Notes: generated by a model from the sequence alone, not told the origin. Positions 32,278-43,154 are shown, numbered from the stretch's first letter. The stretch: DNA of 64,000 nt from Apoda limacodes (GCA_946406115.1 OX291547.1:13459001-13523000), one strand, 5' to 3'. Numbers and translations are program-made.

Positions 32278-34084
32278 TTACAATTGGCGAGAAAGGTTAA
32301 GCGATTACTTGTTTACACTGTATAGTGTATTTTTATTTAATTCTATTAAACCTAAAATAAATATATAATTAGTTGATTTTATTTTAAATTCAACACTATG
32401 TCTTGCATGACATCCGCTTAGTATTACCTTGATATTATTTCCTTTCAATATCAATATAAAAACTATTAATAGTGCATTTAAGAAATTTAAAACCAAAGCT
32501 TGAACTAAAATTAAGTTATTTTAATATTGCTAAATTCAGTTTTATTTCCCAGCCAGCGTTTTAAGATTTAATGAAGTTTAAAAATATTATTTGAGTAAAT
32601 TTGTAATTAAGTCCTCTATAATTGTTATGTTTTTTGGAATAGGATGGTAGCAATTAAACAACAAATAACATACAATATAAATATCAACTAATTATAAAAT
32701 TAGGTACATTACAGGTCTCAAAACTGATCACTACCTTCTGCCTACAAAGGTGTACAAAAACATAAAAATAAAAAAAATGTAGGCGTCATTCATAAAAATT
32801 CAAATAAACACGTTAGCTATAAGTCGACACCTTAAATTTTATATACATACCTATGCCGTTTAAAAGCTGTCTTTAGCAACTAAATTAACATACTGTTAAT
32901 ACAAAATTTAAAATAGCAGAATATTGTTTTAGTATCAACAATAAGTAGGCGGGCGGACCTTTGAATTCCGAGATTTTGTGTACACAAGTGTTCCTTGTTT
33001 GTGTTTCTGTTGTAAACTTATGTACCTAGTTGCTTATTCATATAAATGTTCAAACTTCGATACTTTGCGAAATCGCTAAATACAACAACTCCACAAAGTG
33101 GCTACATGCGGACATTGTTCTAAAACTTATAACTAAATTTATACATGCGGACATTGTTCTAAAACTTATAACTAAGGTTTATATTGATATGTTTTGACTG
33201 TATTAGGCTTAGTTTTTGTGTACCTTAGAAGAAACCGATAATTTTTGTGGCGTTTTGTTTACCAATATAATGTACAGGATGCGCTTAATGTCAATAATCC
33301 AACCAAAGAGAATAAGCCAAAATTTGTGTGAAAGCCAAGGGCAATACTAACATAATTTTTCTTCAGTCTAAAAACACCTGAAGAAATCACAATTATTGAA
33401 TTTTACAACTTTTAACTAAAATAAACAAATTAACATCAATTATCAATTATGTGCTTGCATGACAACTGCTGTGATGTCATGCCATTGTACAGTACAACAA
33501 ACTTCTCTGATGACCACCGGTCAAACACCTAAACCACAGTCGCCGTCATAAAATTCTGTAAGCTTACGAGACACTAGCGACAGACACTGGCTCAGAAAAG
33601 TTTGTTGCCCTGTACTTGACATGACAACAGCTCTGCTGTTGTAGATATCAATGTAAATATGTAAACATTTATGTTTATTATTAATAAAATATTGAATGAC
33701 TGAAGACGCCACAACACACAAGGCGAAATATCTCCAAATGCTATTTATATATTATTTTATTTTTAATAAACAACTCCTAGTAACTTAAAAGTGAACATCC
33801 TATCATACACATACACAAACTCTTCGTTTATGACTAAAATATATCATACATGCCATATCTATGGACATTGTTCCGGATAGCCACTTCAAACAGGTACATT
33901 GTTGACCAATAATTATTTCAGTGAAAAGTGTTCTGATTTAATAGTTTTCATTTGGTAAATAGTAAATCCTTATAGTATATTGTATCAAAGTAATGTGACA
34001 GTATAAAAATAGGTATTTCTAAATGTGTTCATTTACGTTTCGAGTTTATGTTAATTTGCTATGCAAGTTAATAATAATACCACA
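32278..34084. other. No gene; 39-bp tandem duplication at 33103-33180
   Basis: ACATGCGGACATTGTTCTAA with its continuation AACTTATAACTAA occurs twice, 39 bases apart, almost unchanged. The remainder is AT-rich, with no coding signal that I trust. Confidence 0.5.
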
Positions 34085-34436
34085 TTTTTAGCCGCGTGCT
34101 CTGATTGGTGTGGACATCTTCTTTACCCCTGTCGGGTAAAAGAGGTACGGGTGTCGGGGTAAAGATTGATGTTTTACCCCATGACCCGTGCGAGTCTCGT
34201 GGGTGGATGCACCCACGGTGATTTTATAGAGAGGGCCTACTTTCAGGCCCCCTGCTAAAATAATGGCCACTTAAAAGCGGCGAAGAAAGAAATAAACAAA
34301 AACCAAATAAAATAAATAAAACAAAAATGAAAAGAAATATGAAAAATTTTCGAAAAAGTACGAAAAAATTTGAAAAACCTAAAAACAATAAAAACAATTT
34401 AGTAGCAATTTTAACAGTGAATAACTAAGCAAAAGC

Positions 34437-34730
34437 TTAGTTTTTCGTGGGAATTAACTCCCTAGGGAGAGGTAGGCCTTCCGGTGGACGGGCATGTAAC
34501 GGCGCAATGCCCTTTAGGTGTGGATGCGCACTGTTGTCCGCCATGTCAAACAGCCGGGCGGCCAGTCTGGCGATAAACTCACCTATCGGCTCTGCCTTTG
34601 TGTCCCTAGCAATTGTGTCGTTGCGGACGTATCGCGGAGCGTCCGTTATTATCCTCAGCGATTTGTTTTGCACAACTTGGATCTTTTTCTTTTTAGTGGC
34701 GGATAGTAGTGCGTACCAAGCCGGCGCGGC
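34437..34730 (-). pseudogene. Jockey A ORF2 C-terminus
   Basis: In another frame after the RT piece: QNKSLRIITDAPRYVRNDTI, KAEPIGEFIARLAARLFDMA, DNSAHPHLKGIAPL and LPRELIPTKN, stop at 34437-34439. These match the usual jockey tail (Q.K.LRII.DAPRYVRN). It is separated from RT by a frameshift near 34700-34735. Confidence 0.75.
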
Positions 34731-35996
34731 CTACGTCAAACGGGACCTAACATAGAGCTTGTATAGCCGGACTTTGGTTTTAAGCGGCAGGTCAGATGAA
34801 AATAATGGCCTTAAGGCCGCCCTGGCGCCGACTGCTCTGGCTGCCGCATGTTCGGCCATTTTGGTCATGCGCAACCTGCGGTCGATAATGCAGCCAAGGT
34901 ATTTCACGCTGCTCTGCCACTCAATTACCTGTCCGCGGAATACAAGCTCCTTAGGTAATAGTCTCTGTTGGCCGGTTAAGATGGCTGCCGTTTTTGAGGC
35001 GTTTACTACTATCCTCCACTCGTCAAGCCAGCACGGGAGGATATCCAATAATCGCTGCATTTTAGCGGCAGCTAAATGGGACTTACGGGATGAGCTCATG
35101 TACGCGCTGTCGTCAGCATACAATGCTAGGGTGACGTCCTGTGTGCCTGGCGATAGACCGCTATCGCTAAGCGTAGGAATGTCATTGGTGAAAAGTGCAT
35201 ACAGCAGAGGGGAAAGGCAACTACCTTGTGGGACCCCCGCTGTAATGGTCTTAGTAGGGGAGTTTTTATTGTCAACCGAAACATAGAAACCCCGCCCCTC
35301 CAGAAAGGAGGCTATTATACGCCCGAACATGGGGGGTAAATTGGTCTCAGAGAGCTTAAACAATAAGCCGGCGTGCCATACACGATCAAAGGCCTTCTCG
35401 ATATCGAGGAAGACCCCGACCGTGTACCTGCCCTTGTTCATCTCAAAGGCCATGTGGTGTAAGACGCGAGTAAGCTGAAGAGTGGTGCTATGATTACTTC
35501 TAAAACCAAACTGTTCTGGCCTTAGATTGATAAAAGGTGATACCCTTTTCAATAAAAGACGTTCGAACAGTTTGGCTATGTTAGAAAGTAAAGTGATCGG
35601 GCGATAATGCTCTGGTTTCTGGCGGCTTTTGCCAGGCTTCGGTATGACAATAATTTTGCCTGTCCTCCAGGCCGTGGGAAAGAAACCTGTGCGCAGGATC
35701 CCGTTAAAGATACGGGTTAAGGCCACAAGACCTTTTGTAGGCAACATTAATAGGGCCGTGTTCGGAATTCCGTCAGGGCCGGGGGATTTCTTTTTATTTA
35801 AAAAAGATATAAATTTTTTAACCTCCTTAGGGGAGATAAAATCGTCACCTCTAAGTGGGGCGGTGGAGTTGGAAAGGAGCTGTTGTATGCGCTCCTCGAC
35901 CAAAGTTGTATGGGCGTGGTCGACAATGGGATTCGGCTTAAATTGGTCCTCGAAGTGGTCCGCCAGTAAGCCCGCGCGTTCCTCAGCTGAGTACAA
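34731..35996 (-). CDS. Jockey A reverse transcriptase domain
   Basis: 421 uninterrupted codons. YSAEERAGLLADHFEDQF is followed by KKSPGPDGIPNTALL (residues about 69-83), GKIIVIPKPGK, YRPITLLSNIAKLFERLLL, PEQFGFRSNHSTT, the catalytic VFLDIEKAFDRVWH (about 195-208), TAGVPQGSCLSPLLYALFTN, LALYADDSAYM (YADD, 293-296), WRIVVNASKTAAILTG, VKYLGCIIDRRLRM and thumb region ALRPLFSSDLPLKTKVRLYK. All RT motifs 1-7, both catalytic aspartate sites and the primer grip are present. The element as a whole cannot move because of upstream truncation and frame breaks, and the ORF ends early at 34731. It is a well-preserved domain in a dead element. Confidence 0.88.
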   Translation of the reverse strand: MYSAEERAGLLADHFEDQFKPNPIVDHAHTTLVEERIQQLLSNSTAPLRGDDFISPKEVKKFISFLNKKKSPGPDGIPNTALLMLPTKGLVALTRIFNGILRTGFFPTAWRTGKIIVIPKPGKSRQKPEHYRPITLLSNIAKLFERLLLKRVSPFINLRPEQFGFRSNHSTTLQLTRVLHHMAFEMNKGRYTVGVFLDIEKAFDRVWHAGLLFKLSETNLPPMFGRIIASFLEGRGFYVSVDNKNSPTKTITAGVPQGSCLSPLLYALFTNDIPTLSDSGLSPGTQDVTLALYADDSAYMSSSRKSHLAAAKMQRLLDILPCWLDEWRIVVNASKTAAILTGQQRLLPKELVFRGQVIEWQSSVKYLGCIIDRRLRMTKMAEHAAARAVGARAALRPLFSSDLPLKTKVRLYKLYVRSRLT

Positions 35997-35999
35997 ACG

Positions 36000-36347
36000 G
36001 TTATATGGGTGCAGGGGTGTTGGTCATACAGCGAGCTAACGATAAAGAGCAGTATCGTTATCGCTGGCCTTTGAGATTGTGTTATCCCAAGACCATTTCC
36101 GATAAGTTGAAATTTGGTGCGATAGATCACTACCTAACTTATTCAGCTCTTTTTTAATTGTCGGGCAACGAGTTAGGCACCACAGTTTGCAAAGCTCTCG
36201 TTTTTGGCTTAGTTTACTACGGAGATGTGCCGGTAGTAAACTTTTACCCGAGGCTGTCTTAGCAGATGTGGTGCACTGAGCAAGTGCGGAGGATATAGCA
36301 GAAGTGAGTGACTGTGTGGCTGTTTCCACTTCCTGTGGGGTAGACAA
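36000..36347 (-). pseudogene. Jockey A ORF2 linker
   Basis: A second frame continues the protein: STPQEVETATQSLTSAISSA, LLPAHLRSKLSQKRELCKLW, PTIKKELNKLGSDLSHQIST and WDNTISKASDNDTALYR, ending in two stops before the RT frame at 35996. This is the helical, Lys/Ser-rich linker between endonuclease and RT typical of jockey ORF2. It has no catalytic role of its own. Confidence 0.75.
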
Positions 36348-36363
36348 GCCACCGGGCGGGAGT

Positions 36364-36848
36364 TTAAATGAGTAGTTCTTGATATTTTGTCCAGTCCGTG
36401 AAGTTTTTCATGGGTGGTAGAGGTTTATCCCTAATAGAAACTCCGAGGACCAGTAAAATTTTAAGGTGTTGTGAATCGATGTCATGGAGGGTTTCTAAAG
36501 AGATGGGCCAATTGATATTACGGGCTAGTGCTATTTCTAGTACGTCTGGTTGAAAAGAGTCATAAGAGGGATAATGAGTGGGGGAGCCGGGACCAATTAC
36601 AACGTAATTGTGCGCCGCGGCATCGGTTTTCAAATCTCTACCTTCATTGGATGAAATTCTTGAACCCCATTGTCGGTGTTTGGCGTTGAGGTCGCCGAGT
36701 ATAAGTGTGGGCGTGTCGTCGGACATAATATTTTTTATATCGCCGGAAATTAAAGGCACCTTAGGTGGTTTGTAGGCGGCGTAAACCTTAAGTTCGGTGT
36801 TACCGACTTTTAGTTTAATAAGATTAATAATTAGAGTCGGCGTTGTCC
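36364..36848 (-). pseudogene. Jockey A APE endonuclease (partial)
   Basis: Reads TPTLIINLIKLKVGNTELKV, YAAYKPPKVPL, TPTLILGDLNAKHRQWGSR (catalytic GDLNAKH), NSEGRDL-like SSNEGRDLKT, PGSPTHYP, QPDVLEIAL and LHDIDSQHLKILL. In the last block the usual SDH(x)P triad is SQH, so a key residue is changed. The N-terminal catalytic Asn and Glu regions are absent by truncation. It would have nicked target DNA. A stop at 36361-36363 and a frame change separate it from the next piece. Confidence 0.8.
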
Positions 36849-37962
36849 TCAAACGAGGACGACGAAGTCTTCAAATTGGTTGGCCTGGGGACAAAAAAGG
36901 GAAAAAAGCGGAAGAAGATCGCCAAGTCAAAAAAGGCTTCGGCGGCGTCCGCTCAGGAGTCTTCTCCCCCTCCCTCCGATTCTGAGGCTAAACGCCTCAA
37001 AGCGCCTAGCGCTTCCCCTTCCCCGTCCACCTCGGTGGCCAGCCCTGAGCCAGCCGCCATGGACACAATCCCCGCCGCCACCTCTTCGCAAGCTGACTGT
37101 CTGACTGGTCATCAAAGACAAAGGGGTCTGGCCAAACATTGCTAACGCTATGAAGGCCAAGCGTATCAAATATACGCACGCCCGCAATGATGCCGAGCGC
37201 GGCATCAAAGTGCAGGTCCCGACACCGACAGATTTCCGAAATTTGACGGCCGTTCTTACGGCTCAGAAATACGAGTACCATACGTACTCGCTGGCCGAAG
37301 AACGCGTGCACAGGTCAGTTATAAGGGGAGTCCCTAAGGAATTCTCCGAAAAAACTGTCCAGGACGACTTAATCGTCCAAGGCCTCCCAGTTAGGGAAGT
37401 ACATCGTATGTACAACGGCCGCAACCGATCTGAGTGCTACGACATGGTGCTCGTATTGCTAGACCTCACCAAAGAGGGAAAAGCCATCTTTAATATTAAA
37501 GATGTGTGCAGCCTCAAGGGCGTCCGGGTCGAGACTCCGCACAAGCGGTCGACCCCAGGACAATGCCACCGATGCCAGTTGTATTGCCACGCACAGCGCA
37601 ACTGCAAACGCAGACCGCGCTGCGTGAAATGTCTGCGCGATCACCCCACTCCGGACTGTGATCGCGATCGCGTTAACGCATCTGACCCGGTCGCTTGCGT
37701 ACTCTGTGGGAGCGACGGCCACCCTGTGAATTACCGCGGGTGCCCCAAAGCTCTCAAACAGAACCCGCCTAAACCCAAACAGGGTAAATCGCGCGCCCCC
37801 GCCCACCGCCAACAGGCTCCGCTCGTGCCTGCTTCCCTCCCTGCTGTCAACGCCTGGAGCCGTCCTCCAGCGCTAATTGACGGAACAAAATCTAAAGAGA
37901 CAGTCAAAATTCTGTCTGCCATCAGCCGATCATCATTGCATCGGTTTATCTCTCCCCCTTAA
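36843..37962 (+). pseudogene. Jockey B ORF1 (gag-like, zinc knuckles)
   Basis: The N-terminal piece (36843-37145) is basic and low-complexity: EDDEVFKLVGLGTKKGKKRK, then Ser/Pro/Ala-rich. A frameshift near 37100 leads to the second piece (37150-37962), NIANAMKAKRIKYTH then QVPTPTDFRNLTAVL and VIRGVPKEFSEKTV, an RRM-like fold region in jockey gags. It has three CCHC zinc knuckles: C139/C142/H147/C152, C158/C161/H165/C170 and C183/C186/H191/C198 of that piece. It would bind element RNA in a ribonucleoprotein. After NAWSRPPALIDGT the frame runs out at PPstop, because a deletion joins it to the endonuclease. Confidence 0.85.
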
Positions 37963-38298
37963 AGAAGGTCGCTCTCAAATTTAGGCGACGCCGTCATTCT
38001 TGCCGGCGATCTAAATTGCAAGCATCGCCGCTGGAACACTTCAGTAACTTCACGGAGAGGCAGACTCCACGACGATTTAGTTGACAGACTAAACTTTGAC
38101 ATCATCGCTCCCATGACGCCCACTTACTTTCCCCACAATACTCGGAACAACCCCGACGTACTCGACATAGCACTTCTAAAAAATGTAAGGCTAAGCTTTC
38201 GCTCTATAGAGGTGCTTGACGAACTTGACTCGGACCACCGCCCTGTCCTCCTCCGATTAGGTTCTCTTCCGACTCTCCTCCCGACACTAGAACCGTGA
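37915..38298 (+). pseudogene. Jockey B APE endonuclease (C-terminal part)
   Basis: PIIIASVYLSP is followed after frame changes by DAVILAGDLNCKHRRWNTS (catalytic GDLNxKH), MTPTYFPHNTRNNPDVLDIA, KNVRLSFRSIEVLDEL and DSDHRPVLLRLG with the catalytic SDHxP. The N-terminal half with the Asn/Glu metal-binding residues is deleted, so it cannot cut DNA. A stop at 38296-38298 follows; the ORF2 linker continues in the next frame. Confidence 0.8.
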
Positions 38299-38974
38299 CG
38301 AACTGGGATAAATTTGGGCAATTGCTCGAAAATCCCAGCTCGCCACATCTGGACCGCGTTCCCAACGTAATCTCTTCCGCGACCGACCTAAACGTAGCTA
38401 TCGACTCACTCACTAGCCACCTGACCGCCACCGTTGGCGAGTGCTCAAGACAGGTGCCGGTTGGTGATTATGACCACCTAATCCTGCCTCAGCACATCAG
38501 GTAGCTAATGACTGAGCGTAACGCGGCCCGCCGCGCACGCGATCGCGCTCCCACTATCGAAAATAAATCTCGCTTCAACGACTTTCACCGCCGTGTAAGA
38601 ACCGCTGTAGCTGAGCCTCGCGCCCAACGTTTCGGTGATCTGATGGAGAACATTTCTCCTTCTCACCAAGCTTATTGTCACTTAGCCAAAGCTCTAAAAT
38701 CAGACACCGCCAACCCTCTCCGTTAACTCGTCCCAACAACGTTCCCGCGTTGGATGACGACGAAAAAGCGGATTGCCTAGCGTCTAGCCTCAAAAAAAAA
38801 ACACAGCCGTCCGATCCCGACCACGTGCGTGAGGTAGACGGCGAAGTGGAGCGCAGAATTTCTCTGCCTCCACAAGACCCCCTGCCCCCTGTCACTGTCG
38901 ACGAAGTCATACAGGTCATCAAAGACCTACGCCCCCGTAAAGCCCCCGGTGCGGACGGTATCTCTTACGATATC
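38295..38974 (+). pseudogene. Jockey B ORF2 linker and first RT motif
   Basis: TNWDKFGQLLENPSSPHLDR, VAIDSLTSHLTATVGECSRQ and stop at 38502, then TERNAARRARDRAPTIENKS and FNDFHRRVRTAVAEPRAQRF. In a third frame come LTRPNNVPALDDDEKADCLA, VTVDEVIQVIKDLRPRKAPG and ADGISYD. The ending RKAPGADGIS is the first conserved RT block. The catalytic first aspartate region (DxxxAFD) is deleted between here and 38980. Confidence 0.78.
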
Positions 38975-39720
38975 CCATAGAAGCAGAAGTCCCGCAAGGG
39001 TCCGTGCTCGCCCCCATCTTGTACCTTCTCTACACCAACGACATCCCTAAAACGATAGGTACCCAACTAGCCCTCTTTGCGGACGATACCTCTGTCTATA
39101 CCACCGATAGGCAAGTGAGTCGAATCACTAAGAGACTCCAATCCGCTATCACCGCCCTAGGCGAATGGTTTCGGAAATGGAGAATCGAGGTGAATCCCGA
39201 CAAAAGCTCTGCCGTCCTCTTTACCGTAGTTTACCCTCCGCGGCCACCTCCCCTCTCTCTCTTCGGTCGTGCCATTCCCTGGCAAAATAAGACCAAATAT
39301 CTCGGTGTAACCATGGATAGTCGTTTGAACTTCCACGCCCACACCAAAATAGTCAGAGACCGAGCCGCTTTTGTCCTCGTTCGTCTTTATCCCATGATAG
39401 GCAAGTACAGTAAGATGTCGCTTAGAAATAAGCTGAATCTTTGCACATCTTGCATCTGCCCCATACTAGCTTATGCTAGCGTAGTCTTTGCGTTATCCAA
39501 GCGCAATCTCCACAAACTTCAGACCCTCCAAAACCTTTCTCAGAGCGGCCTCTGGAGCCTCTTGGTACGTCCGCAATGCGGGCCCACACAGAGACTTCGA
39601 ACTCCCCACGATTCCCCAATATTTTAAAGACCTAGCAGTCCGCTTTTTCGAGCGTACACAAAATCACCCGAATCGAGATCGAACCTCGGCACGGTCGTAA
39701 AACTATAGTTAGGCGGCCTC
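38975..39720 (+). pseudogene. Jockey B reverse transcriptase, C-terminal half
   Basis: IEAEVPQGSVLAPILYLLYT, NDIPKTIGTQ, LALFADDTSVYTT (FADD catalytic motif), WFRKWRIEVNPDKSSAVLFT, KTKYLGVTMDSRLNF and NKLNLCTSCICPILAYASVV are in one frame to about 39535. A shift then gives ASWYVRNAGPHRDFELPTIP and YFKDLAVRFFERTQNHPNRD. It has the second catalytic site but not the first, so it is inactive. The same region, similarly broken, is found at 61899-62600 on the minus strand. Confidence 0.82.
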
Positions 39721-40140
39721 GGCACGTACTAACGGCCCCAAATGACGATCTAGCTGTCCGGATAGCGAGATTAGTCTCTACGACCTCCCTGAATAGGGCC
39801 TCCCTCCAAACACGACGCCGACGTCCCCGGGTTCGTCGGCGCCCACAAGGATACACGAGGTATCAAACAGTGCTGGGTCGCTTCTCGCCCCCACTCAATC
39901 GCAACCGTATCCGCGTAACGGGGAACTCCCCTCCTGGCGGTGACTCACCTTCGGGTTCGAGACTCACGCCGGTCGAAGGGACGCCCCCGATAGCGACAAC
40001 CCAAGCTGAGGCTCCCCCGCGTGGAGCCCTTGAGCGTTGGGCGCTATATGGGCTGAGGCTCCTTCAGAGTCTCGCCCCAAAAAGCTCGGTGAAGCAGTAA
40101 TGGCTGCAACAGCCAACTGCATTGTCAGCTCAGAAAAAAA
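39721..40140 (+). other. Jockey B 3' UTR and A-tail
   Basis: Non-coding 3' part with ACGACGCCGACGTCCCCGGG, GGTGACTCACCTTCGGGTTC, GGTCGAAGGGACGCCCCCG and the final CAACAGCCAACTGCATTGTC before the A-run. It aligns block by block with 61411-61850 in reverse. Confidence 0.75.
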
Positions 40141-40680
40141 TACATATAGATTCATTCAGAAAGTGAACTTCGATCAAGATAGACCTCGAAATAGAAACCG
40201 CTTGGCTGCCTACTACTCCCTGGCTCTGCAATACCTACTCTCATCGTTCGCCATAGTATACAGCAAAATTGAATTTTATTTTTACCACTACGGGACTCGA
40301 GGTATGACGAACGTGCACTTGTCCATCGGGGTTCGGCATAGCTATAGTACATACAGTCCACGTATAGTCAGCAGTGAACCAACGCACCTCCTTCGAGAAG
40401 ACCGCCAGCGCCCATTATATAATATTGATACTGCTTCGCGCACTGTCATGTCTCGCACAGACATTATCAATGTAGATTAATATTTTCAAAGCAAAGATGC
40501 AGTGAAAAGATTAACCTCGAGCCTGGACTTGAACCTAATTATAACAATAAACTAATAATCTTTATTAATAATATCTACATACATATGTAATATCTACTAG
40601 ATTAAAACTCAATTATGATTAAAATTATTTTACTTTAAATAATTTACCTAATATACGCAGTAATTTTCATTTTACGAAAA
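40141..40680. other. No gene recognised
   Basis: An open frame runs from the jockey tail to 40480 (LAAYYSLALQYLLSSFAIVY, THLLREDRQRPLYNID) but shows no known motif. The following 200 bases are AT-rich. Confidence 0.35.
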
Positions 40681-40776
40681 ATAAATAAAGAAATACCATC
40701 ACGACCCTTTTTCCTGAAGGGGTTGTCAGAAATATTAATATGGCAGCCGCATGCTCTACCACTGCGCCACTCAAGT
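40681..40776 (-). repeat. tRNA-like SINE head (weak)
   Basis: On the minus strand GAGTGGCGCAGTGGTAGAGC resembles a tRNA D-arm with an RNA polymerase III A-box (TGGCGCAGTGG). No matching B-box is seen at the expected distance, so it is a remnant at most. Confidence 0.3.
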
Positions 40777-40789
40777 ACTAACTTTGTCC

Positions 40790-41035
40790 TTTTTTTCGTC
40801 CATCCGTCTGTCTGTCACCAGGCTCTATCTGATGAACCGCAATACATATTGAGACAGCTGAAATTTTCACAGAAGATGTAATTTTGTTGCCGCTATAACA
40901 ACAAATACTAAGAAAGAGAATAAAATAAATATTTAAGGGGGGTTCCCATACAACAAACGTGATTTTTTTGCCGTTTTTATAGATAATGGTACGGAACCCT
41001 TCGTGCGCGAGTTCGACTCGAACTTGGACTATTTA
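40790..41035 (+). mobile_element. Hairpin-ended Helitron-like non-autonomous unit
   Basis: CCATCCGTCTGTCTGTCACC, GAAATTTTCACAGAAGATGT, TTGTTGCCGCTATAACAACA, TGGTACGGAACCCTTCGTGC and GCGAGTTCGACTCGAACTTG. The 3' part forms the CGAGT/ACTCG hairpin. It is the inverted match of 9415-9700 and shares its hairpin end with 25655-25705. Confidence 0.6.
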
Positions 41036-41614
41036 TTTTATTATTTTTTTATCCGCATCTGCATTCTTTCTTCTTTGAAAGTTTATATTATTGCTATATT
41101 AAAAAAAGTCAGGATTGTAGCATTATTATTATATTATTATGCTAGCTAGCACCAAATTCTTTAAAATACTTGCACTTCGCTAAAATGAAACTAAGCAAAA
41201 AAGCTTGTCTCAATGTTGCTGATCTAGCTTGCAATAAATTTTGTCGCAAGCCGCGTGTCTGCCAGTAACTGTTTATTATTTTTCACATTTTGCTCGTTTT
41301 ATGGCCACAAATGTGCTGATGAGCGTTAAAAAACAGTCGTAAATTAGATTTCTATTATGAAAAACTCTAACAGCATTTTTAACAAAAAATAATAAATAAT
41401 TTGCTAACTATCACTTGTTTTTTTATGTTCGATCACATAAAATATTCCTTTTCATCTCAATCGCTCAGAAAGGCTTACTTTAGCGTTAAAAATCGGTGCG
41501 GAAAAGTCCACGTTACCGGCAAGTTTTTTTTAATTATCTTCCATACATTGTACCGAGAGTTGAAAATATTTTTTATCACATTTATTCAAAAAGAGCTGGC
41601 TGGTTCCCCGTAAA

Positions 41615-41644
41615 CAGGGATTAAAGTTGCTTTTTTAATCCCTG
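41615..41644. other. Hairpin at hAT insertion site
   Basis: CAGGGATTAAA (41615-41625) and TTTAATCCCTG (41634-41644) are perfect 11-base inverted repeats. The right arm overlaps the 8-bp target duplication that starts at 41642. Confidence 0.75.
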
Positions 41645-41649
41645 GGGAC

Positions 41650-43154
41650 TAGGGCATGAATATCGGAATCTCGGAATATCGAAATCCCGGAATCTCGGAA
41701 CGTTAAGTCCGATATTATAATTCCGATACTCAGTAGTCCAATATCGGAATTAGTCAAATATTCTGTTTAAATTTTTAAATAAGACGTACCGTTTACGTGC
41801 GGCGCCAGCCGGCGCTCCGTTGTGCGGGCGATTTGATGTTGTCTCAATACCTTCTTATTGAGCCGCTAAATAGTTACAGAATGCTATTACAGCTTTCGTA
41901 CTTTCTTCCACCAAAGTCCTACAAACTGTCATACAGCACCCAGTACACTATCCACGAACAGGCACGTTGCTCAAAAAAAATCTTAGGGGGGGCGAATCCC
42001 ATAGTAAAACTCTAAAATATTAGGGCTCAGCGCCGCAGACACTTAACATTTGGGGGCAAAAGCACCCTCAGGTACCACAGAGTCGGCGTTATTGCTAACG
42101 AAGGGCAAGAACGAGAGTACTGAAATGCAAATCTACACTTCGTTCAACGTCGCCTTGCCTTAAACGAATTCCCCTTTATAATTCTTAAAGTTTTTATTGG
42201 CTTCAAAAGGCGACAATTTTTTCAAACCATCGAGTAAAAAAGTTTAAAATGCGTATGCATGTCCTAAACCTCAAATATAATGCAAACCCTGTATGCACTG
42301 GAGCTGTCACAGAAACAACGACTATGTTGAGGTAGTTTTATTATATTCCGATTAAACTACAAGGTGTGATATTACTTTTTACCAAGAATTTGCGTAAATC
42401 TGAAAAAATAGGAAGGGCTTGCCTGTTGACGCCAATTTTTACCTTTTTGAAATTATAATAGCTTATTAACTTGTATGCGACAAAAACGGAAGGAGGGATT
42501 AGTGTATATATAACATGCGTACAGAGCGTTTGTATTTTACATAAGTTTTGCCTTAGTGTTGAGAGTAAACGTGTTTTTCGTCAGCTGGATATTTTTGATG
42601 CATTGTCCAAAGTTTGCTTTTGCTGAAATGCTAGAAGCCTTTAATTTATTGAGAATGCACTATCAAGTTTCTCTCTTAAAAACATGCACATAATGTTAGT
42701 TAATAAGTAGTTTCATTCCATTTGTTTCCAATTGTATTAAGATGATTTTGAGTTTTTTTATTCAATTAGTAGCAGAAGAGTAGCGCATTGAAGGAGTCTA
42801 TGAACGCATTATGAAAAAAAGAGTTGGTTTTCTAAAAAATAACTAAACAGTACAGGATTAGTAGTTCTATTCTCTTGTTAATTTTTTTTCAATTTTTGAT
42901 TAACTATTTTAGTGAAGTTATTTCGACGGTTATTTTTAATTTAGATTTTTTTCATAAGTTGTGCTATTTTTAATATATTTATCAGGATTGATTTCAGTTT
43001 TATGTTTTTTTATAGTTTAATCATCACAGAAGTTGTTTCATTTTATGTTGATTCAGAAAGAAATTAGTTCAAAACATCTTGTATCTAATACAACTTTATT
43101 AAAAATATGTTCAATTCCGATATTAGTATCGGAATTCCGATATTACATGCCCTA
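41650..43154. mobile_element. hAT-type non-autonomous transposon with 8-bp TSD
   Basis: CTGGGGAC at 41642-41649 is repeated exactly at 43155-43162. Between these lie inverted ends: TAGGGCATGAATATCGGAAT on the left and, read inward from the right, TAGGGCATGTAATATCGGAA. Subterminal sequence on both sides repeats short ATCGGAAT / TCTCGGAA words, as hAT transposase-binding regions often do. An 8-bp duplication and TAGGG-type ends fit the hAT superfamily. The 1505-bp body has no recognisable transposase; the open frame at 41797-42015 shows no BED zinc finger or hAT dimerisation motif. Confidence 0.88.

Larger units (their letters stand above)
34085..36848 (-). mobile_element. Jockey-clade LINE A, 5'-truncated
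   Basis: Runs on the minus strand from within the endonuclease (36848) through RT to a 3' UTR ending near 34085. The UTR has a GC-rich structured part (GGGGGCCTGAAAGTAGGCCC; GGTAAAAGAGGTACGGGTGT reversed). No poly-A tail is evident. The gag-like ORF1 and the N-terminus of the endonuclease are missing. At 36843-36848 it abuts a different jockey element in the opposite direction. Its RT frame is the longest open frame in the window, suggesting it is younger than its neighbours. Confidence 0.85.
36843..40140 (+). mobile_element. Jockey-clade LINE B, internally deleted
   Basis: From a gag-like ORF1 at 36843 to an A-tail at 40134-40140, on the plus strand. Two internal deletions are inferred: gag joins directly to mid-endonuclease near 37920, and RT jumps from PGADGISYD to EAEVPQGSVLAP near 38972. 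The 3' end (CAACAGCCAACTGCATTGTC, AGCTCAG, A-run) is the same as the 3' end of the copy at 61410-62608, so they are one family. It differs in sequence from jockey A beside it. About 3.3 kb remains of what is usually 4.5-5 kb. Confidence 0.85.

Noticed and set aside
34447..36039. Plus-strand open frames over jockey A
   Set aside because: Antisense shadows of the 421-codon RT.
40037..40480. 147-codon open frame as a gene
   Set aside because: Its first third is the jockey 3' UTR and the rest has no recognisable motif.
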